DNA from: Tubulanus polymorphus
Taxonomy: Eukaryota > Nemertea > Palaeonemertea > Tubulaniformes > Tubulanidae
Direction of reading: 5' to 3'
NCBI RefSeq assembly: GCF_964204645.1
Contig: NC_134030.1
Location: 7,192,278 to 7,256,277, forward strand
Length of the DNA stretch: 64,000 nt
This document shows positions 60,942 through 64,000 of this stretch, piece after piece. Numbering within the stretch: the first letter of the stretch is position 1; the number at the start of each line of letters is the position of its first letter. The position numbers and the translations under genes were made by a program. Below the pieces are notes generated by a model, which had not been told where the DNA came from, made no database searches, and saw nothing but the letters and a program-made list of their open reading frames with translations.

Positions 60942-62818
60942 TAACTTAACTCATCTCATATAATCATACAGGCCCGAGGCCCCGCATTCGAATTCAACAA
61001 ACTCTACCTTTTTCATTGACAAATCCAATTAATAAATATATGCGTAATCCCAAATCCTTCACAAGATCGAATGATTATAGATCTTGTATCCACCTGAAAT
61101 GCGGCAGTGGTTCACGGTAACGCGTATACCGGCTATTCCTGTCCTCGAGCTACGACAATTTACTCATTAACGAAATCCGTTGAAATTATTTTCACCCAAT
61201 GACCACCCTATAAACAAATAGATTCGCGTCTATTTCGGTCGTTTAATGAACTATTATTGTGCGATATGGGAAAACAGGGTCTCGCTATTGTCCGAACCAG
61301 AAACGTAGAGCTGAATAAACCGCAGTCATTAATGATTCAAATAGAGACAGGCGCGTCACACACACACACAAACACGACGTCCTCCATCCCAGATATCGCG
61401 CTCCGAATCCACGAAAATATGACAATCAATTATCTATGGTTTACTATTATCGTTAGAAGTGAAAGGAAGAGTTAACGAACGGTTGAAACTGAGAAATTGA
61501 GAGCTTTATTGTTAATAAGGCAACTATAGCGATAGGGAATTTTAAACTAAGCTATTACTCGATGGCTTCGATTGTGTTCTGAATATGGGTATTATCGGGA
61601 TTATTCAGTTCAATGATACTGTCGGCCGTCGTGTACAAACACGGAAGAATTGGAATCTCTCTGGCACATCTACACTGAACGATAGCTTTTTATTTCAAGT
61701 GTAATCGTTTGTCAGTTCGTTTTTCTCTTCGATAACAGTTTTCGGATGGTTTGAAGTGGCATGATTCGAGCTGTTGATATGTAGTTCTATCTACCGCTTT
61801 GCGTGGAACTTGGTCAATGAATATTCTCTTGAATCGATACTCGAAACATTGTTGTCTAACTCGAACAATTCTGGGCGGGATCGGGGCGAAATCTGCAGGG
61901 TGAAACAGGGTTCAATATAGGGGTATAGAACACAGCAAGACTGGGAAACAGAAAGGCGCTCCTCCGCACAGGAGTGGGTAACGTCGATCTTATTATTCCC
62001 AGAAAAATAGTCGTAATCAACGGGGTGTCCTTAAATAGCGTATTGGTAATGATAATTACTGTCATAATTTCGTAGAAAGTGAGAAGCTATGATCGCAGCG
62101 GGATGTTATAGAAAATTATACCTATATGCAAAATAGCGTCACAGTATGAACTATTGCATTAAACACGTAAATATATGGGAAATATAGAAATGAACATTGT
62201 GATATTATAATCATGGAGTCGACCACTAAATGACCATGTAAATCAGATTTAGTTCGCACTTTTGTTCTGGGCAGTTCAGAGCATGGGAAAATCGTATAAC
62301 TGTTAAACTAATATATCTACCGAAAACCTCTAAACCGAAAGTATAGTGTATAGAATAGACCTCTAGCAGCAATGAAGGGTAAAGGTGGGGTAACTGCGTT
62401 TGTTGCATTCAGTATATCGCAGAACCCACCTGAAAGCCACGCAGTAAAAATATAGATGGAGCAATTATTCTTGTGATATATGAATAATTTCAAAGGTTTT
62501 AAGGCAAAATAGAGAAAAAGAACATGAGAAATATAACGCGTCACAATTCTATGAAATATTCCTCGCCGGTAGCACGAGAGCTAAGGAAGATAATGACTCC
62601 ACCCATAAAGGTCAACAATCGAACATACTTAATAAGCCGTGAGCTGACATGAGCAGAAATGCCACCTGAGAAGTTAACCATATGATACCTTCTCAAACCG
62701 AAATGAACAGAGAACAGTTCATATAAAAGTAAACTGCACTAATGACTATCACCACGACAAGAACAGGCTAATTTGTGTGAATAACAGTTTAGAGATGTAT
62801 AAGGAAGTTCAAGCCGCC
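60942..62818. other. non-coding stretch
   Basis: Holds a short CA run (61359-61372). No gene recognised. Confidence 0.3.
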
Positions 62819-63065
62819 ATCACACGGGCATTTTTGGCCTGGGCTAAATTTGGCCCGATCAAAAACGTCGAATCAAACCCAAGCCAAACTTGCACGGGTC
62901 AAATGATTGCTTTGAATTGCAACTGGTTCCGTAATAGTGATTCACTTCGCTTTGTTTAAGCATTGTTTAGTATCGAGTGGGTGGTTTTCGTGAACGCGCT
63001 CTCTAATTTTGCACGGGCCAAATTTGATTCGGGCCTGATCCGGGCCAAATAGCCTCCGCGTGTCA
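62819..63065 (+). repeat. GGGCC/GGCCC terminal-inverted-repeat element, copy 3 (fullest)
   Basis: Left end ATCACACGGGCATTTTTGGCC, right end GGGCCAAATAGCCTCCGCGTGTCAT, which are imperfect inverted repeats. The interior matches copy 1 in order and spacing. At about 247 bp it is the best reference copy in this window. Confidence 0.85.
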
Positions 63066-64000
63066 TATGTCAGATGTCGCATTGTTTCAATCGATGAACG
63101 AATAAAAAGAATGCTTTGTAATTCCAGTTTGCATTGCATTCGCAAAAAAAATGCTGATGCACTGTATCAGTTATCAAAAATACATAAATACATCCTCTTT
63201 ATGTATTTTTGTTGTTATCTATGAATACAGGCTGTTTTGCCATTCATTCTTTCTCGCTCAACATAAAACACGCGGTGTAAAGGTATCACCGGGATGGGAT
63301 TAACTAGGATGATTATACTGTGACGATCATACATGACCAGGGCACACAACCAGTATCATTCAGGTGCTAATTGGGATAGGAAAGCCGTCTGTGTCGTAAC
63401 TACGGATCGGCTTAGTAAAGAGCAACGGTGTGTGTGCAGCGCTGGTGCATCGCTCCACAGTTCACAGTCCAGCGACATACGTGCCCCGAGACGTGTCGCA
63501 GTTAGTTCCATCAGCGTTCGTATTAGCTCCCTTCAAAACTGTCTCTTAAATGGGAACGGCACTGAAGTGAGTATACTCCAGACAACAGCTCCGTAAAGAT
63601 CATTAGTTGTTTGTTCGTGTTTAACGAGCGAACGTGTGCGCTCACTAGTTTGATTCTCTCTTCTTCCTTTCTGTCTTACGTATGTTACAGCGATAGAGAA
63701 AAAGAAAACATCTTTGCGACGACTGTCACATCCAATATTTTGTTGGAGTACGGAATTAGACCAGCAAAATGTATAAGATTTGCGCATAGTTGCAGATTTA
63801 AGGTGTACCCTATAGATAACCCTATAGATAACGCCTGATAGTACGAAGTATTACTTATTTTCTGTTGGGTTCTACCAATGACGATGCATTTCAAAGGCAT
63901 TTCCCCTGTACGTTGCTCCCAGATTTGTTAACCATGCAGTTAGATTCCTGTATAACAGCCTCTTCAACAGAGGACAAGACACTGTCAGCAGTACAACGGT
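63066..64000. other. non-coding stretch
   Basis: Contains a small hairpin AAAAATACATAAA/TTTATGTATTTTT (about 63175-63210) and a duplicated CCTATAGATAA (63809-63831). No gene recognised. Confidence 0.3.

Noticed and set aside
62777-62959. Frames sharing the words KFGP and KNVE at 38.5 kb and 62.8 kb as a repeated protein
   Set aside because: Both lie in copies of the GGGCC/GGCCC repeat; the similarity is that of the DNA repeat.
1-64000. Prokaryotic or phage systems, CRISPR arrays, rRNA genes
   Set aside because: No regularly spaced direct repeats, no dense coding, no rRNA-like sequence; splice signals and intron phases show eukaryotic DNA.

Overview
The window is animal genomic DNA. It is moderately AT-rich and contains long introns, GT-AG splice sites, microsatellites and many short non-autonomous repeats. 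No long intact reading frame is present, and there is nothing prokaryotic such as operons, Shine-Dalgarno-led gene runs, CRISPR arrays or insertion sequences. The one recognisable gene is closest in wording to the arthropod Roughest/Kin-of-irre and vertebrate Kirrel family of immunoglobulin cell-adhesion proteins. With the repeat content, this suggests a (probably marine) invertebrate. I cannot name the species from sequence alone.

The gene lies on the minus strand and is split over at least four coding exons: 24929-24971 (start codon and signal peptide), 14113-14304 (first half of Ig domain 1), 9619-9741 (second half of Ig1) and 8298-8481 (first half of Ig domain 2). All three junctions use GT-AG introns whose phases fit (phase 1 each time). 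Joined, they give 180 continuous residues: a signal peptide, a complete Ig1 with both cysteines and the family-specific tryptophan motif, and the start of Ig2. The remaining Ig domains, transmembrane segment and cytoplasmic tail were not found in 1-8297 and should lie left of the window. A 5' UTR portion (24972-25061) begins at a good acceptor. A 30-nt candidate micro-exon at 36782-36811 could belong to the same transcript's leader.

The rest is intronic or intergenic and carries repeats. These include a head-to-head foldback at about 4605-4869 with two copies of a hammerhead-ribozyme-like motif lacking stem III, and a third, better-paired motif at 25650-25690. These resemble the small hammerhead variants reported with Penelope-like retroelements. 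Other repeats are a three-copy terminal-inverted-repeat family rich in GGGCC/GGCCC (18455-18708, 38541-38700, 62819-63065), a TA-flanked mariner-like MITE (60782-60941), small foldbacks (21814-21877, 29905-30184, 48137-48332, 49953-50070, 52289-52402), tRNA-derived SINE-like pieces (2842-2897, 15631-15724 and 15879-15975), and tandem repeats (32394-32760, 57166-57315).

By region: 1-8297 is presumed downstream intron of the Kirrel-like gene with repeats. 8298-25061 holds the gene's exons and introns. 25062-36781 is leader intron or upstream DNA. 36812-64000 shows no gene I can recognise. Open frames of 140-170 codons occur there and elsewhere, but about that many are expected by chance in 64 kb.
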